Shown: piece after piece, positions 55,228 to 64,000 of the stretch
Numbering within the stretch: position 1 is the first letter of the stretch
How the letters are laid out: every line of letters begins with the position of its first letter
NCBI GenBank assembly: GCA_046710535.1
Contig: JBKEHH010000003.1
Span: forward strand, 251,301-315,300
Direction of reading: 5' to 3'
Length of the DNA: 64,000 nt
Source of the DNA: CAWVSB01 sp046710535
GTDB lineage: Bacteria; Pseudomonadota; Gammaproteobacteria; Pseudomonadales; CAWVSB01
Made by a program: the position numbers and the translations under genes
The notes under the pieces: generated by a model
The model's database searches: none
What the model was told of the DNA's origin: nothing
What the model saw: the letters and a program-made list of their open reading frames with translations, nothing else

Positions 55228-55791
55228 GTGGCAGACAGCGCCTCGGAAAAATGGAATAAGCGCTTTGCTAATGCTGAGATGCCTCCAACCGCAGCCACCG
55301 TATTGCAAAAACATCTACAGTTTTTACCCACACAGGGTAGCGCGCTAGATTTAGCCTGCGGCCTTGGCGGCAACGCCTTGCTATTGGCAAAGTGTGGCTT
55401 GGCCACATCAGCGTGGGATATAGCAGAAATCGGGTTAGAGAAATTACAGCTTTTTGCAGCGCTACAAGACTTTGCTGTTACAACCAGACAGATTGATTTG
55501 GAAAGCGATGCGTTCCCGGGTCAGACTTTTGATGTCATCGCCGTTAGTCACTATCTTCACAGACCATTATTTGCCAATATTATTTCAGCCTTAAATAGTG
55601 GCGGGGTGGCTTATTATCAAACCTTCACCGCTAAAGCTGGCAATGGCGCGCCTTCCAATCCTAAGTTCTTACTTGCCGACAATGAATTGCTTGAGCAATT
55701 TTCAAGCTTAGAAACCTTGTTTTACCAACAAGACGACAACCGTGACAATAGACCTAACATGGCCTACTACATTGGCCGCAAGCCTAGTTAA
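55228..55791 (+). CDS. class I SAM-dependent methyltransferase
   Basis: The 187-aa protein begins at a GTG 3 bp after trkH. The SAM-binding motif I is LDLACGLGGNALLLAKCG. Motif II lies near residue 100 (TFDVIAVSHYLHRPLF). It resembles the TehB-type methyltransferases annotated for tellurite resistance, but the substrate is unknown. Confidence 0.85.
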   Translation: MADSASEKWNKRFANAEMPPTAATVLQKHLQFLPTQGSALDLACGLGGNALLLAKCGLATSAWDIAEIGLEKLQLFAALQDFAVTTRQIDLESDAFPGQTFDVIAVSHYLHRPLFANIISALNSGGVAYYQTFTAKAGNGAPSNPKFLLADNELLEQFSSLETLFYQQDDNRDNRPNMAYYIGRKPS

Positions 55792-55892
55792 GCATATATG
55801 CCTATCAAACCTGCTATCGCTTTTATGCTAGAATTCTCCTATTCACTTCGTGAAGCTATTTGTAAAGTTGTTTATAAAAGTACAGGTACGAC

Positions 55893-56377
55893 ATGTTAGA
55901 TCTAAATGCATTTAACCAAACCCCTCTTAAGCGTGAACCATATCCTTATATGGTGGTGAAGAATTCGCTTAAAGCCGAATCCATTGCCCAGCTATTACAG
56001 GATTTTCCTGTCCTAGAGTATGCCGGTAGTATCCTCGTTAAAAACGTTAACTACGGCAGTGGCGTTGCCGACTTACTTAAAGATTTAGACAGTGATGAGT
56101 TGCGCCAAACAATTGCTAATAAGTTTGACCTTAGCTTAGCAGGCTACCCAACCATGACTACCGTGTGCGGCGTTATGCGTGGAAAAGACGGCCGCATTCA
56201 CACCGACTCAAAAACCAAAGTGATTACCGCACTGATTTACTTTAATAACGAATGGGAAGACGACTTTCAATTCAAATGAATTACTTAGTCAGTGAAGGCG
56301 CAAAGGGCAATCATGAGTTCGTTCATGGCCTCAACGCAAAATTAAAGAACTTATTTTCGAGTAAACAGTCCAACTAA
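55893..56377 (+). pseudogene. 2OG-Fe(II) oxygenase, internal deletion
   Basis: The 5' part (55893-56279, 128 codons) is a 2-oxoglutarate/Fe(II) dioxygenase up to the iron motif IHTDSKTKVITALIYF (HxD) and then ends DDFQFK. A second frame (from about 56258 to the stop at 56377) ends IQMNYLVSEG plus the helical tail AKLKNLFSSKQSN. In the family these are separated by about 65-70 residues carrying the distal iron histidine and the 2OG-binding arginine. So roughly 200 bases are deleted inside the gene, out of frame. The enzyme cannot be active. Confidence 0.75.
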
Positions 56378-56379
56378 TT

Positions 56380-57426
56380 ATGCGCGTACTTATTGTTAAA
56401 CTTAGCTCTATGGGAGACTTAGTCCAAGCTCTTCCAGCCATCACTGATGCCGCCAGAGCAATTCCAGATGTTGTGTTTGACTGGGCAGTTGATGAATCAT
56501 TTGCTGAAATACCTCAATGGCATCCTGCGGTTAATACTGTTTACAAAACAGCTCATCGCCGCTGGCGCTCCACCTTATGGTCAGTAATTCGCAGCGGTGA
56601 ACTAAAACAATTTTACCAATCATTGCGCACCACTGAATACGATTTAGTTATCGACGCCCAAACTAATATAAAGAGCGCTGTCGTCACCGCCTTAACCAAA
56701 GGACTAAAATGCGGCCCAGATAAAAGATCAGTACGTGAGTATGGCGCCCATTGGGCCTATAAAAAGCATTTTTCTGTACCCAAAGACCAGCTTGCAATTA
56801 ATCGCTTGCGCTCTATGTTTTCTCAAATACTTGGCTATAATTTGCCGCCCACGCCTATCGACTTTGGCTTAGACAATGTTGTCTGGCAAGAGCCTGCCGT
56901 CGTTTTGCCAACCAAGCCGTTTTTAGTTTTTGTCCACAATGCAAGCTGGGTAACTAAGCAATGGGATGATAATGGTTGGCATAATTTACTTATTCGCGCC
57001 AAGTTAGAAGGCTTTCAAGTGGTCTTGCCATGGGGCAGCGAAGAAGAAAAAGCCCAAGCCGAGAAGCTAGCTGAAAACCATGATCACGCCAAAGTATTAC
57101 CACGCTTATCTTTAACAGATCTTGGCGCTGTCTTTAAATGCAGCGCTGGCGCTGTTTGTATGGATACTGGCCTTGCTCACATTGGCGCGGCGTTAAATGT
57201 ACCCATGGTTACGTTATATGGGCCTACTGATCCTGCGTTGATCGGTGCATTCGGCGATCACTCTCATCATCTTTATGACAAAATCCTTCCTTGTATGCCG
57301 TGTTATAAAAAGCAGTGCGCAGTAGAAGGCTATGTTGGCCCACAAGCCCAGTGTTTAAAAGCTATCACTGCCGATAGAGTATGGGATTTACTTACCAGCA
57401 AACAGCAAGAAATCACCTCGCACTGA
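56380..57426 (+). CDS. waaC: LPS heptosyltransferase I
   Basis: WaaC adds the first heptose to the Kdo of lipopolysaccharide's inner core. The 348-aa GT9 protein starts MRVLIVKLSSMGDLVQALPA (family N-terminus), has FVHNASWVTKQW and a C-terminal donor site CMDTGLAHIGAALNVPMVTLYGPTDP. It starts 2 bp after the broken oxygenase and converges with the DUF2959 gene. Confidence 0.94.
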   Translation: MRVLIVKLSSMGDLVQALPAITDAARAIPDVVFDWAVDESFAEIPQWHPAVNTVYKTAHRRWRSTLWSVIRSGELKQFYQSLRTTEYDLVIDAQTNIKSAVVTALTKGLKCGPDKRSVREYGAHWAYKKHFSVPKDQLAINRLRSMFSQILGYNLPPTPIDFGLDNVVWQEPAVVLPTKPFLVFVHNASWVTKQWDDNGWHNLLIRAKLEGFQVVLPWGSEEEKAQAEKLAENHDHAKVLPRLSLTDLGAVFKCSAGAVCMDTGLAHIGAALNVPMVTLYGPTDPALIGAFGDHSHHLYDKILPCMPCYKKQCAVEGYVGPQAQCLKAITADRVWDLLTSKQQEITSH

Positions 57427-57443
57427 TCTAGCATGCTAAATAG

Positions 57444-58091
57444 TTACTGTTCTTTTATCTTCGCAATAAATCGGTTCGACTCATCAATCGACTTTTGCAT
57501 ATTGGCGATTAAGCGACTTACATCCGAATCAATCCCTGCCAACTCACCTTTAATCGAAGCAATCGCTCTTGCATTCAAGCTATGCTTTAAATACAACACT
57601 TGGTCACGCATAGAGTTTAATACCGGCACTGTGCTTTTTTCTGCTTTACGCATAGCGTTCAACATTTGTGAATACTCGCGCTTTGTCGAGGTAAGTTTAG
57701 ACTGCATTTCACGGCGCAAACTTGAGTTTATGTAAAGTTTTAACTCATCATTCCACTCTGTAAAGGAATCTTCGGCGACATTTTCGACACTATCAATATG
57801 GTCAGTTATACCTTGAGCGGCAGATTCGCTGTCTTCAAACTCATTATTAAGTTTGTTGTACATGCTTTGTAAATCGCCGCCGTCAAATTACACAATTGAC
57901 CGATACGGCTCCAATGCATCTTTAAACTGTTCTTGGGTGTCTTCTTGTGCTTCCTGAGTATCTTCAATTCGGTCTACTAATATATCGTGCTTGTGAGAAC
58001 CTATACTTTCCATCGCGCTGTAATAGGTTGATTCGCAGCCAGCTAATAGAACTAGTGCGGCGACGGCCAAACGTGTTTTAATTATTTTCAT
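57444..58091 (-). pseudogene. DUF2959 lipoprotein, in-frame stop
   Basis: DUF2959 proteins are coiled-coil lipoproteins of unknown function. The N-terminal frame (57888-58091, 67 codons) has a lipobox (LLAGCES) and the family region HKHDILVDRIEDTQEAQE, then stops at TAA after YRSIV. The same frame continues after the stop as FDGGDLQSMYNKLNNEFED through the helical C-terminal domain (ARAIASIKGELAGIDSDVSR) to 57444. The TAA sits where the family has a residue followed by FDGGDL. Nothing is frameshifted, so a point change created the stop, or readthrough occurs. About 215 codons in total. Confidence 0.85.
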
Positions 58092-58125
58092 TCCGGCTTA
58101 CTTTTAAGCGCCCATTTATTTAGTT

Positions 58126-59343
58126 TTATTGAGCTAATAAATTATCTAGTATTTCTACCCAGTGTTGTACCGGTAATTCACTACCACTTTGCAAATGACT
58201 TTGGCAGCCAATATTCGCCGTCGCTATAAGTTCAGGCTGCCCGGCATTGAGGGCTGCCAATTTTTTAGTCCGCAATCTTGTTGCTCGCTCTGGTTGTAAC
58301 AATGAATAGGTGCCAGCAGAGCCACAGCATAAATGCGGGTCTTGTACCGCAGTTAAATCAAAACCCCAATTTTTTAATAATCTCTCAACTGTTTCATGCT
58401 GCTTTAGGCCGTGGCGCAATGTGCAAGGGCTATGAAATGCCAACTTTACTCCGCCTGCGTCTGCCAAAGGCTTAACGTTAAGGCCTGCTAAGTACTGGCC
58501 AATGTCTTGGGTATGGTTAACTACTCGCGCCGCTTTATCTGCATAGCCAGTTTCATGTTTTAACAAATCTGCATATTCATTAACAAAATTGCCACAGCCG
58601 CTAGCATTAATTACCAAAGCCTGTACACCTTGATCTAAATGCTGGCACCATAAATCAATATTGGTTTTGGCTAAGGCTAAGGCTTTGGCTTGCTGATCTA
58701 AATGATAGTTCAGCGCGCCGCAGCAAACTTCACCCTTAGCTAGAATGGTTTCCACATTAAGTTTGTCTAAAACCCTTGCGCTTGCCGCATTAATATTTGG
58801 GTTCATTCCAGGTTGGACGCAGCCCTGCATCAACACAACTTTGTTACTATGGCTGTTAGTTGGCAGTTTTCCGGCCGCTATTTTTACTGGTACCAGAGCT
58901 TTCAATGTTGCTGGCAACACCGGTCTAAAAAATTGCCCCAATCCGAGTAATAAACTAAATAACTGACGCTTAGGCATTAAGGCACCAATAACACTACGCA
59001 ATAGCCTTAGTGGCCAAGGACGCAAACCTAAATCGTCCATTCGCTTACGGCCAATATTTAACAACTTATGATATTCCACCCCCGATGGGCAGGTTGTTTC
59101 GCAAGACTGGCAACTTAGGCAACGGTCTAAATGTGTTTGGGTAACATCGGTTACTGGCTTGTCTTCCAGCATTTCTTTGATCAAATAAATACGACCGCGG
59201 GGGCTGTCTAATTCGTTGGCATCTAACTGGTAAGTAGGGCAGGTAGCGGTACAAAAACCACAATGCACACAGGCATTTAGAATACGTTCGGCTTCTTTTC
59301 CATCATCGGTGGCTAAAAATTCTTGGCTAAAATCTGGTTGCAT
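58126..59343 (-). CDS. glcF: glycolate oxidase iron-sulfur subunit
   Basis: GlcF carries electrons from GlcD to the membrane quinone pool. The 405-aa protein has two 4Fe-4S sites: CVHCGFCTATCP near residue 26 and CLSCQSCETTCP near residue 75. Two cysteine-rich CCG domains (GCVQPGMNPN, EVCCGALNYH, HSPCTLRHG, HLCCGSAGTY) follow. It is last in glcD-glcE-glcF. Confidence 0.95.
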   Translation of the reverse strand: MQPDFSQEFLATDDGKEAERILNACVHCGFCTATCPTYQLDANELDSPRGRIYLIKEMLEDKPVTDVTQTHLDRCLSCQSCETTCPSGVEYHKLLNIGRKRMDDLGLRPWPLRLLRSVIGALMPKRQLFSLLLGLGQFFRPVLPATLKALVPVKIAAGKLPTNSHSNKVVLMQGCVQPGMNPNINAASARVLDKLNVETILAKGEVCCGALNYHLDQQAKALALAKTNIDLWCQHLDQGVQALVINASGCGNFVNEYADLLKHETGYADKAARVVNHTQDIGQYLAGLNVKPLADAGGVKLAFHSPCTLRHGLKQHETVERLLKNWGFDLTAVQDPHLCCGSAGTYSLLQPERATRLRTKKLAALNAGQPELIATANIGCQSHLQSGSELPVQHWVEILDNLLAQ

Positions 59344-60414
59344 TTACGCCCCCACAAAAGATAAATTAGGGTTAAAAGTATTGGCAGAATCAAATGCTGC
59401 TTTTAACCGCTGATGCCATTGGCTTTGCACGCCAGATAAAGGCTGATGCCTACTAACAGTACTTTGAGCATTTGGATTACGAAATAAACTCGCATGGCCG
59501 CCATGAGATTTTGCCGTGTCAAAAACTTGTTGGCCATCACAGTCGGTTTTAATCCAACGCAGCATTCCGCCCCAATCAAATAGCTGGTCGCCTAGCCCAT
59601 CCACTGAGGCATTAGCCGCTAGCGATACCCGCCATAGCGGTAAATCTGTATTGAAGAAATCTAGTTGCTGCTCTTTAAGCTGCTGCCAAAATGTATTACT
59701 GGCATCATCACTTATTTGGTCGCCACCGATAATGCTGCTAACACTCGCTAGCGTTTTCTCGCCGCCGCTAATACGCAAATAAAGCTTGCCGTTGTCATAA
59801 GCTGAACCTGTAACCGGCAAGCCTGCTTGCAAGGCTTGATGGGTTTTGCCCACCGCAAAGCCCATTGGCATTTCATGTACTAGTGTTTTCTCGCCATGGG
59901 GTAGGGGTAATACTTTCAGTGACACTTCTAGAATAATACCTAGGCTACCTAATGAGCCGCATAGCAATCTTGGTACATCAAAACCTGCCACGTTTTTCAT
60001 TACTTGTCCGCCAAGACGTAACGTTTCGCCTTGACCGTTTATCATTTTTACGCCTAGCACATAGTCTCTCAGGGCTGCAGTATAAGCTCGGCGTGGGCCA
60101 GAAAACGCACAAGCAACTGTGCCGCCTATGGTTGCGTCCTTTCCAAAAGCTGGGCTTTCACAAGCCAACATTTGGCCGTTTTCTGCTAGTATTTTTTGTA
60201 GCGCACTTAGTTTTGTGCCAGCTTTTACCGTAACCACTAACTCACGTGGGTCGTAATCTACAATGCCGTTGTAAGCGCCTACGTTAATGTCGTCATCGGC
60301 TCTGGGTTGGGCGTAAAACGCTTTAGTGCCACCACCGACAATGGCTAATGTTTGTTTATTAGCTACGGCAGTTTTTACTTGTTCGGCAAACTCTTGGGCT
60401 AGACCATCACTCAT
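59344..60414 (-). CDS. glcE: glycolate oxidase FAD-binding subunit
   Basis: The 356-aa protein has the FAD-binding fold (AIVGGGTKAFYAQPRAD near residue 25; FGKDATIGGTVACAFSGPRR; MKNVAGFDVPRL). It overlaps glcD by 4 bp and directly abuts glcF. It forms the oxidase with GlcD and GlcF, which converts glycolate to glyoxylate. This suggests use of algal glycolate, common in marine bacteria (inference). Confidence 0.94.
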   Translation of the reverse strand: MSDGLAQEFAEQVKTAVANKQTLAIVGGGTKAFYAQPRADDDINVGAYNGIVDYDPRELVVTVKAGTKLSALQKILAENGQMLACESPAFGKDATIGGTVACAFSGPRRAYTAALRDYVLGVKMINGQGETLRLGGQVMKNVAGFDVPRLLCGSLGSLGIILEVSLKVLPLPHGEKTLVHEMPMGFAVGKTHQALQAGLPVTGSAYDNGKLYLRISGGEKTLASVSSIIGGDQISDDASNTFWQQLKEQQLDFFNTDLPLWRVSLAANASVDGLGDQLFDWGGMLRWIKTDCDGQQVFDTAKSHGGHASLFRNPNAQSTVSRHQPLSGVQSQWHQRLKAAFDSANTFNPNLSFVGA

Positions 60415-61883
60415 TTGCCAGCACCCGCATTTATAGCGCGATACTCTTGGCAGCGCCGCAAAGTGGGGATTAACTTGCCAGGATTTAATAAGCCCTTGTC
60501 ATCAATCGCACTTTTTACCGCTTGCAGCTGGGCGATTTCTGCATCAGTAAACTGTACTGCCATTTGGTTAAGCTTTTCGCGGCCAACGCCATGTTCACCG
60601 GTTATGGTGCCACCAACGGCGGTGCATTTTTCCAATATTTTTGCACCAAACTCTTCGGCATTAGCAACGCTGTCAGGTTTACTGCTATCAAATAAAATTA
60701 GCGGGTGTAAGTTGCCATCGCCGGCATGAAACACATTGGCCACCTTTAGGTCATAAAATTCAGACAGCTCATGGATATATTTCAGCACATTGGCCACCTC
60801 ACGCCGAGGAATAGTGCCGTCCATGCAATAATAGTCAGGGGCTAAACGTCCTACGGCGGGGAAGGCTGACTTTCTACCCAGCCAAAATTTTGCCCGCTCG
60901 GCGTCATCTTTTGCTAAACGAATAGAGGTGGCGCCAGCAGTCATTAACACCTGATTAACCCGCTCTAATTCTTCATCTACCGATTCAGTAAAGCCGTCTA
61001 GCTCGACTAATAAAATTGCCTCGGCATCCCTCGGGTAACCAACTTGAGCAAAGTCTTCTGCCGCTTGAATCGCCAAACTGTCCATCATCTCTAAGCCAGC
61101 CGGGATAACGCCCGCCGCAATAATTTGGCCAACGCCATCACTGGCTTTATCGATTGAGTCAAAGGCAACTAACAGCGTTTTTGTGCTTAAAGGCTTGGGT
61201 AATAATTTGACGGTAATTTCAGTAATCACCGCCAGCAAACCTTCAGAGCCGGTTAGCAATGCCATTAAATCTAAGCCTGCTGAATCTAAACCGCTACCGC
61301 CTAGCTCTACTTCATCACCGCTAATAGTGAGCGCTTTAAGCGCCATTAAATTATGCACGGTTAAGCCATATTTTAAACAGTGCACACCACCAGCGTTTTC
61401 AGCCACGTTGCCGCCAATAGAGCAGGCAATTTGCGAGGACGGGTCGGGCGCATAATATAAGCCCAGCGAACTAACCGCTTCTGATATAGCTAAATTTCTC
61501 ACGCCGGGTTGCACCACCGCGCAATTGTTCTTGGCATCAATATTAATTATTTGATCAAACTTAGTCATTACCAGCAGCAAACAGTGGGCAAACGGCAGGG
61601 CGCCGCCAGATAAACCCGTACCTGCTCCGCGAGTTACCACCGGCACGTTCATCGCATGACACAATTGCAGTATTTTTTGCACTTGCTCAATTGTATTAGG
61701 TAGCACAGCAGCGAATGGTTGCTGGCGATACATGGCCAAGCCATCGCTTTCGAATGGGGCTAATTGTTCAGATGTTGTTAGCAGAGCATCACTGGCAATA
61801 ATCTGCGCTAGCTCCGCCAAAAACATATCGCCATCATAAGTTGGAATAGGGTTATCTAGGGCTTCGTTAAACTGATAACTCAT
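60411..61883 (-). CDS. glcD: glycolate oxidase catalytic subunit
   Basis: The 490-aa flavoprotein oxidises glycolate. It has the FAD motif TRGAGTGLSGGALPF, the segments DPSSQIACSIGGNVAENAGG and TGSEGLLAVITEI, and the C-terminal NVFHAGDGNLHP and TGEHGVGREKL motifs. It leads the glcDEF unit; the next gene upstream is the acyltransferase, 2 bp away. Confidence 0.95.
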   Translation of the reverse strand: MSYQFNEALDNPIPTYDGDMFLAELAQIIASDALLTTSEQLAPFESDGLAMYRQQPFAAVLPNTIEQVQKILQLCHAMNVPVVTRGAGTGLSGGALPFAHCLLLVMTKFDQIINIDAKNNCAVVQPGVRNLAISEAVSSLGLYYAPDPSSQIACSIGGNVAENAGGVHCLKYGLTVHNLMALKALTISGDEVELGGSGLDSAGLDLMALLTGSEGLLAVITEITVKLLPKPLSTKTLLVAFDSIDKASDGVGQIIAAGVIPAGLEMMDSLAIQAAEDFAQVGYPRDAEAILLVELDGFTESVDEELERVNQVLMTAGATSIRLAKDDAERAKFWLGRKSAFPAVGRLAPDYYCMDGTIPRREVANVLKYIHELSEFYDLKVANVFHAGDGNLHPLILFDSSKPDSVANAEEFGAKILEKCTAVGGTITGEHGVGREKLNQMAVQFTDAEIAQLQAVKSAIDDKGLLNPGKLIPTLRRCQEYRAINAGAGK

Positions 61884-61885
61884 GT

Positions 61886-62800
61886 TTATTTAGCTCCTTT
61901 GTATAGTTTGAGCGTAGCGTCTGGCTGAGTTTTAAAGCGCTTATAGTCCCATTGATACTGAGCTGGAGCCATCATTACCGCACCCGCAACACTGCGGTTA
62001 AGTGCTGCAACGGCGATAGCTTCATCACTTGAGTACATGTCTGCGTCGGGCTCAATAAAATGTATGTCAAAACCGCCTTTAACTCGCAATGCCACCGTCA
62101 TTAATAATTTACTGCCGCTTTTATTCCGTAAGCTGTGTATCAACTTCATGGTGAACGCTGGCTGGCCAAAAAAATCAGCAAACAGACCAGAGTTGTCATC
62201 ATCCGGTTCTTGGTCTGGCAAAATGGCGGTTAGCCCGCCTTTACGCAAGGATTTATAAATTGCCATTACACCCCGCGCATTGGTAGGGACAATTTTAGTT
62301 CCTAGCTTACTTCGAGCATCAACAATAATTGACTCTAGCTCCGGCCGTTTTGGTGGTTTATACAATATCGTTGGCGCTTGAATCGTTTTAGCAATGTAAT
62401 AACCCAAAGCCTCCCAGTTACCTAAGTGAGGCGCAACAAGTATCACTCCTTTGTTTGCGGCCACCGCACCTTCGACCAATTCGCGCCCGTAAACGTTAAC
62501 AACTCTGCTTTTTAGGGATTCCCACGGCGTGCCCCAGACTTTCAACAGCTCTACGCTGGTAATACCGCTTTCTATCATCGACCGACGCACTAAATTGGCC
62601 CGCTCTTTAGCTGATAGCGCAGGGAAACATAGCTCAATATTTTTTCTGGTGATTTTCGTCACCGACGGATTAAATAGCCAAGCGAGCGCACCGATCATGC
62701 TGCCAATAAAACGTACTACGCCCAAAGGCAAAAGGGCGATAAAGCGAATAATAAAATTAACTAGGGCAGCGAGCACAGAATTGGTCCATAACAGCAACAA
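61886..62800 (-). CDS. LpxL/HtrB-family lipid A acyltransferase
   Basis: The 304-aa inner-membrane protein has an N-terminal hydrophobic segment and the acyltransferase motif APHLGNWEALGYY (Hx4E-type active site). LPDQEPDDDNSGLFADFFGQ, with the conserved D and Q, follows. It probably adds a secondary acyl chain to lipid A; whether laurate or myristate cannot be told. A gene of this type sits next to glyQ in pseudomonads. Confidence 0.9.
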   Translation of the reverse strand: MLLLWTNSVLAALVNFIIRFIALLPLGVVRFIGSMIGALAWLFNPSVTKITRKNIELCFPALSAKERANLVRRSMIESGITSVELLKVWGTPWESLKSRVVNVYGRELVEGAVAANKGVILVAPHLGNWEALGYYIAKTIQAPTILYKPPKRPELESIIVDARSKLGTKIVPTNARGVMAIYKSLRKGGLTAILPDQEPDDDNSGLFADFFGQPAFTMKLIHSLRNKSGSKLLMTVALRVKGGFDIHFIEPDADMYSSDEAIAVAALNRSVAGAVMMAPAQYQWDYKRFKTQPDATLKLYKGAK

Positions 62801-62871
62801 ATAGGCCGTCTATGGTATCTCAATCGGCGCAAAGACTACACTTTGGCGGCGAATAAACTGACCGCTAACCG

Positions 62872-62901
62872 TTACCGCGCAAGGCCAAGTACCTGTATAA
62901 T
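62872..62901 (+). promoter_or_regulatory. likely sigma-70 promoter for glyQS
   Basis: TTACCG (62872-62877) and TATAAT (62896-62901), separated by 18 bases, lie 36 bases upstream of the glyQ GTG start. The -10 is perfect; the -35 matches in three of six positions. Confidence 0.6.
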
Positions 62902-62936
62902 ACTTCGTTTTACGTGACTATCTTAGGGGTTTACAG

Positions 62937-63914
62937 GTGGCAGATTCTAAAACGGCCGATACAAGCACATTCCAAGGGCTAATTTTAGCCTTGCAAGAAT
63001 ATTGGGCCGAGCAAGGCTGCGTTATTTTGCAGCCTTTGGATATGGAAGTCGGTGCTGGCACCTTCCACTGGGGTACCTTTTTACGCGCCATTGGCCCGGA
63101 GACTTGGAATGCAGCCTATGTACAACCTAGCCGCCGTCCTACCGATGGCCGCTATGGCGAAAACCCTAACCGTTTACAACACTACTACCAATTTCAAGTA
63201 GTGATGAAACCATCGCCCGCTAATATTCAAGAATTGTATCTTGGATCCCTAGCTCGCCTCGGCGTCGATACCGGTATCCACGATATTCGCTTTGTAGAAG
63301 ACAACTGGGAATCACCCACGCTAGGAGCTTGGGGTTTAGGCTGGGAGATTTGGCTTAACGGCATGGAAGTCACTCAGTTCACCTATTTTCAGCAAGTTGG
63401 CGGGCTTGAATGCTATCCGGTGACCGGCGAAATTACCTACGGTCTAGAGCGCATTGCCATGTACTTACAAGGCGTCGACAGCGTTTACGACTTGGTTTGG
63501 ACTAATGGCCCTGATGGCCCCGTCACCTATGGCGATGTATTCCACCAAAACGAAGTAGAGCAATCTACTTACAATTTTGAGCATGCCAATGTGCCCGCAT
63601 TGTTTGCCGCCTTTGACGAATGCGAGGCTGCCAGCCAAAAATTGATTGCAGCGGGGCTGCCGTTGCCAGCTTACGAGCAAGTATTAAAAGCGTCGCACCA
63701 ATTTAATTTACTTGATGCTCGTCATGCGATTTCAGTAACCGAGCGTCAGCGTTTTATTTTACGCGTTAGAACGCTTGCTCGCGCGGTAGCGCAAAGCTAT
63801 TTAGATACTCGCGCCAAATTGGGCTTTCCACTGGCGCCAGAACATTTGCGCGAAGAAGCACTAGCCACCATTGCCAAACAGGCTGCCAAGCAAGCTAGTA
63901 AGGAGGCCAAATAA
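62937..63914 (+). CDS. glyQ: glycyl-tRNA synthetase alpha subunit
   Basis: GlyQ with GlyS forms the alpha2beta2 enzyme that charges tRNA-Gly. The 325-aa protein begins GTG (MADSKTADTSTFQGLILALQ). It has the class II motifs PLDMEVGAGTFHWGTFLRAIGPE, WNAAYVQPSRRPTDGRYG and GLERIAMYLQGV. It overlaps glyS by one base. Confidence 0.97.
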   Translation: MADSKTADTSTFQGLILALQEYWAEQGCVILQPLDMEVGAGTFHWGTFLRAIGPETWNAAYVQPSRRPTDGRYGENPNRLQHYYQFQVVMKPSPANIQELYLGSLARLGVDTGIHDIRFVEDNWESPTLGAWGLGWEIWLNGMEVTQFTYFQQVGGLECYPVTGEITYGLERIAMYLQGVDSVYDLVWTNGPDGPVTYGDVFHQNEVEQSTYNFEHANVPALFAAFDECEAASQKLIAAGLPLPAYEQVLKASHQFNLLDARHAISVTERQRFILRVRTLARAVAQSYLDTRAKLGFPLAPEHLREEALATIAKQAAKQASKEAK

Positions 63915-64000
63915 TGAGCGCGCAAGATTTTATTGTTGAGATTGGCGTAGAAGAGCTGCCACCAACAGCCCTAAAAAAACTATCACTAAGCTTTACGGCA
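63914..64000 (+). CDS. glyS: glycyl-tRNA synthetase beta subunit, start only
   Basis: The first 29 codons begin MSAQDFIVEIGVEELPPTAL, the conserved N-terminus of GlyS. GGAGG lies 8 bases before the ATG. The gene is cut by the window end. Confidence 0.93.
   Translation, partial: MSAQDFIVEIGVEELPPTALKKLSLSFTA

Overview
The window is a near-continuous piece of a gammaproteobacterial chromosome. Gene order closely matches the origin-proximal region of Pseudomonas and relatives: glyQ-glyS, aroE-hemF-tsaC-dprA-lysM | def-fmt-rsmB-trkA-trkH, znuA | zur-znuC-znuB, polA-engB-cytochrome c4/c5-dsbA, and a ctaC-ctaD-ctaG-coxC-surf1-ctaA-ctaB-sco oxidase cluster. AT-rich coding and these neighbours suggest a free-living aerobic, probably marine, member of the Pseudomonadales/Cellvibrionales. 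The genus cannot be told from the sequence alone.

Layout. 1-1495: a tRNA-Arg gene in a region almost free of genes. 1496-7096: a minus-strand dTDP-rhamnose operon (rmlB-A-C-D) followed by two glycosyltransferases, i.e. part of an O-antigen or other surface-polysaccharide locus. 7287-12729: hisC, a LysR regulator, an omega-aminotransferase with an aldehyde dehydrogenase, and two small proteins. 12941-18349: dsbA, two c-type cytochromes, engB and polA, with an ErsA/Spot 42-like small RNA between engB and polA. 18688-21971: a small secreted protein and the zinc uptake locus with a clear Zur box. 22051-30609: aa3-type cytochrome c oxidase structural and assembly genes. 30926-35116: a MATE exporter gene split by a 2.86-kb IS607-like element. 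35259-49361: a long minus-strand run of metabolic and housekeeping genes. 49552-57426: def-fmt-rsmB-trkA-trkH, a methyltransferase, a broken oxygenase and waaC. 57444-62800: a broken DUF2959 lipoprotein gene, glcDEF and an LpxL-type acyltransferase. 62937-64000: glyQ and the start of glyS.

The most notable item is the IS607-like element. It carries three tightly coupled genes: a MerR-headed serine recombinase, an unfamiliar 231-residue protein with a MerR-like C-terminus, and a TnpB-like RuvC protein with no zinc ribbon and with His in place of the third catalytic Asp. Its right end folds into hairpins that look like a guide-RNA scaffold. Removing exactly 2862 bp between two GGT copies restores one uninterrupted 442-codon MATE gene.

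Second, the engB-polA gap holds a three-hairpin RNA with C-rich loops, a Rho-independent terminator and a sigma-E/AlgU-type promoter, as expected for ErsA.

Third, at least six genes in the window are broken, by an IS insertion, an internal deletion, an in-frame stop and three single-base indels (two in homopolymers). Some of the indels could be sequencing errors; the others look like real gene decay.
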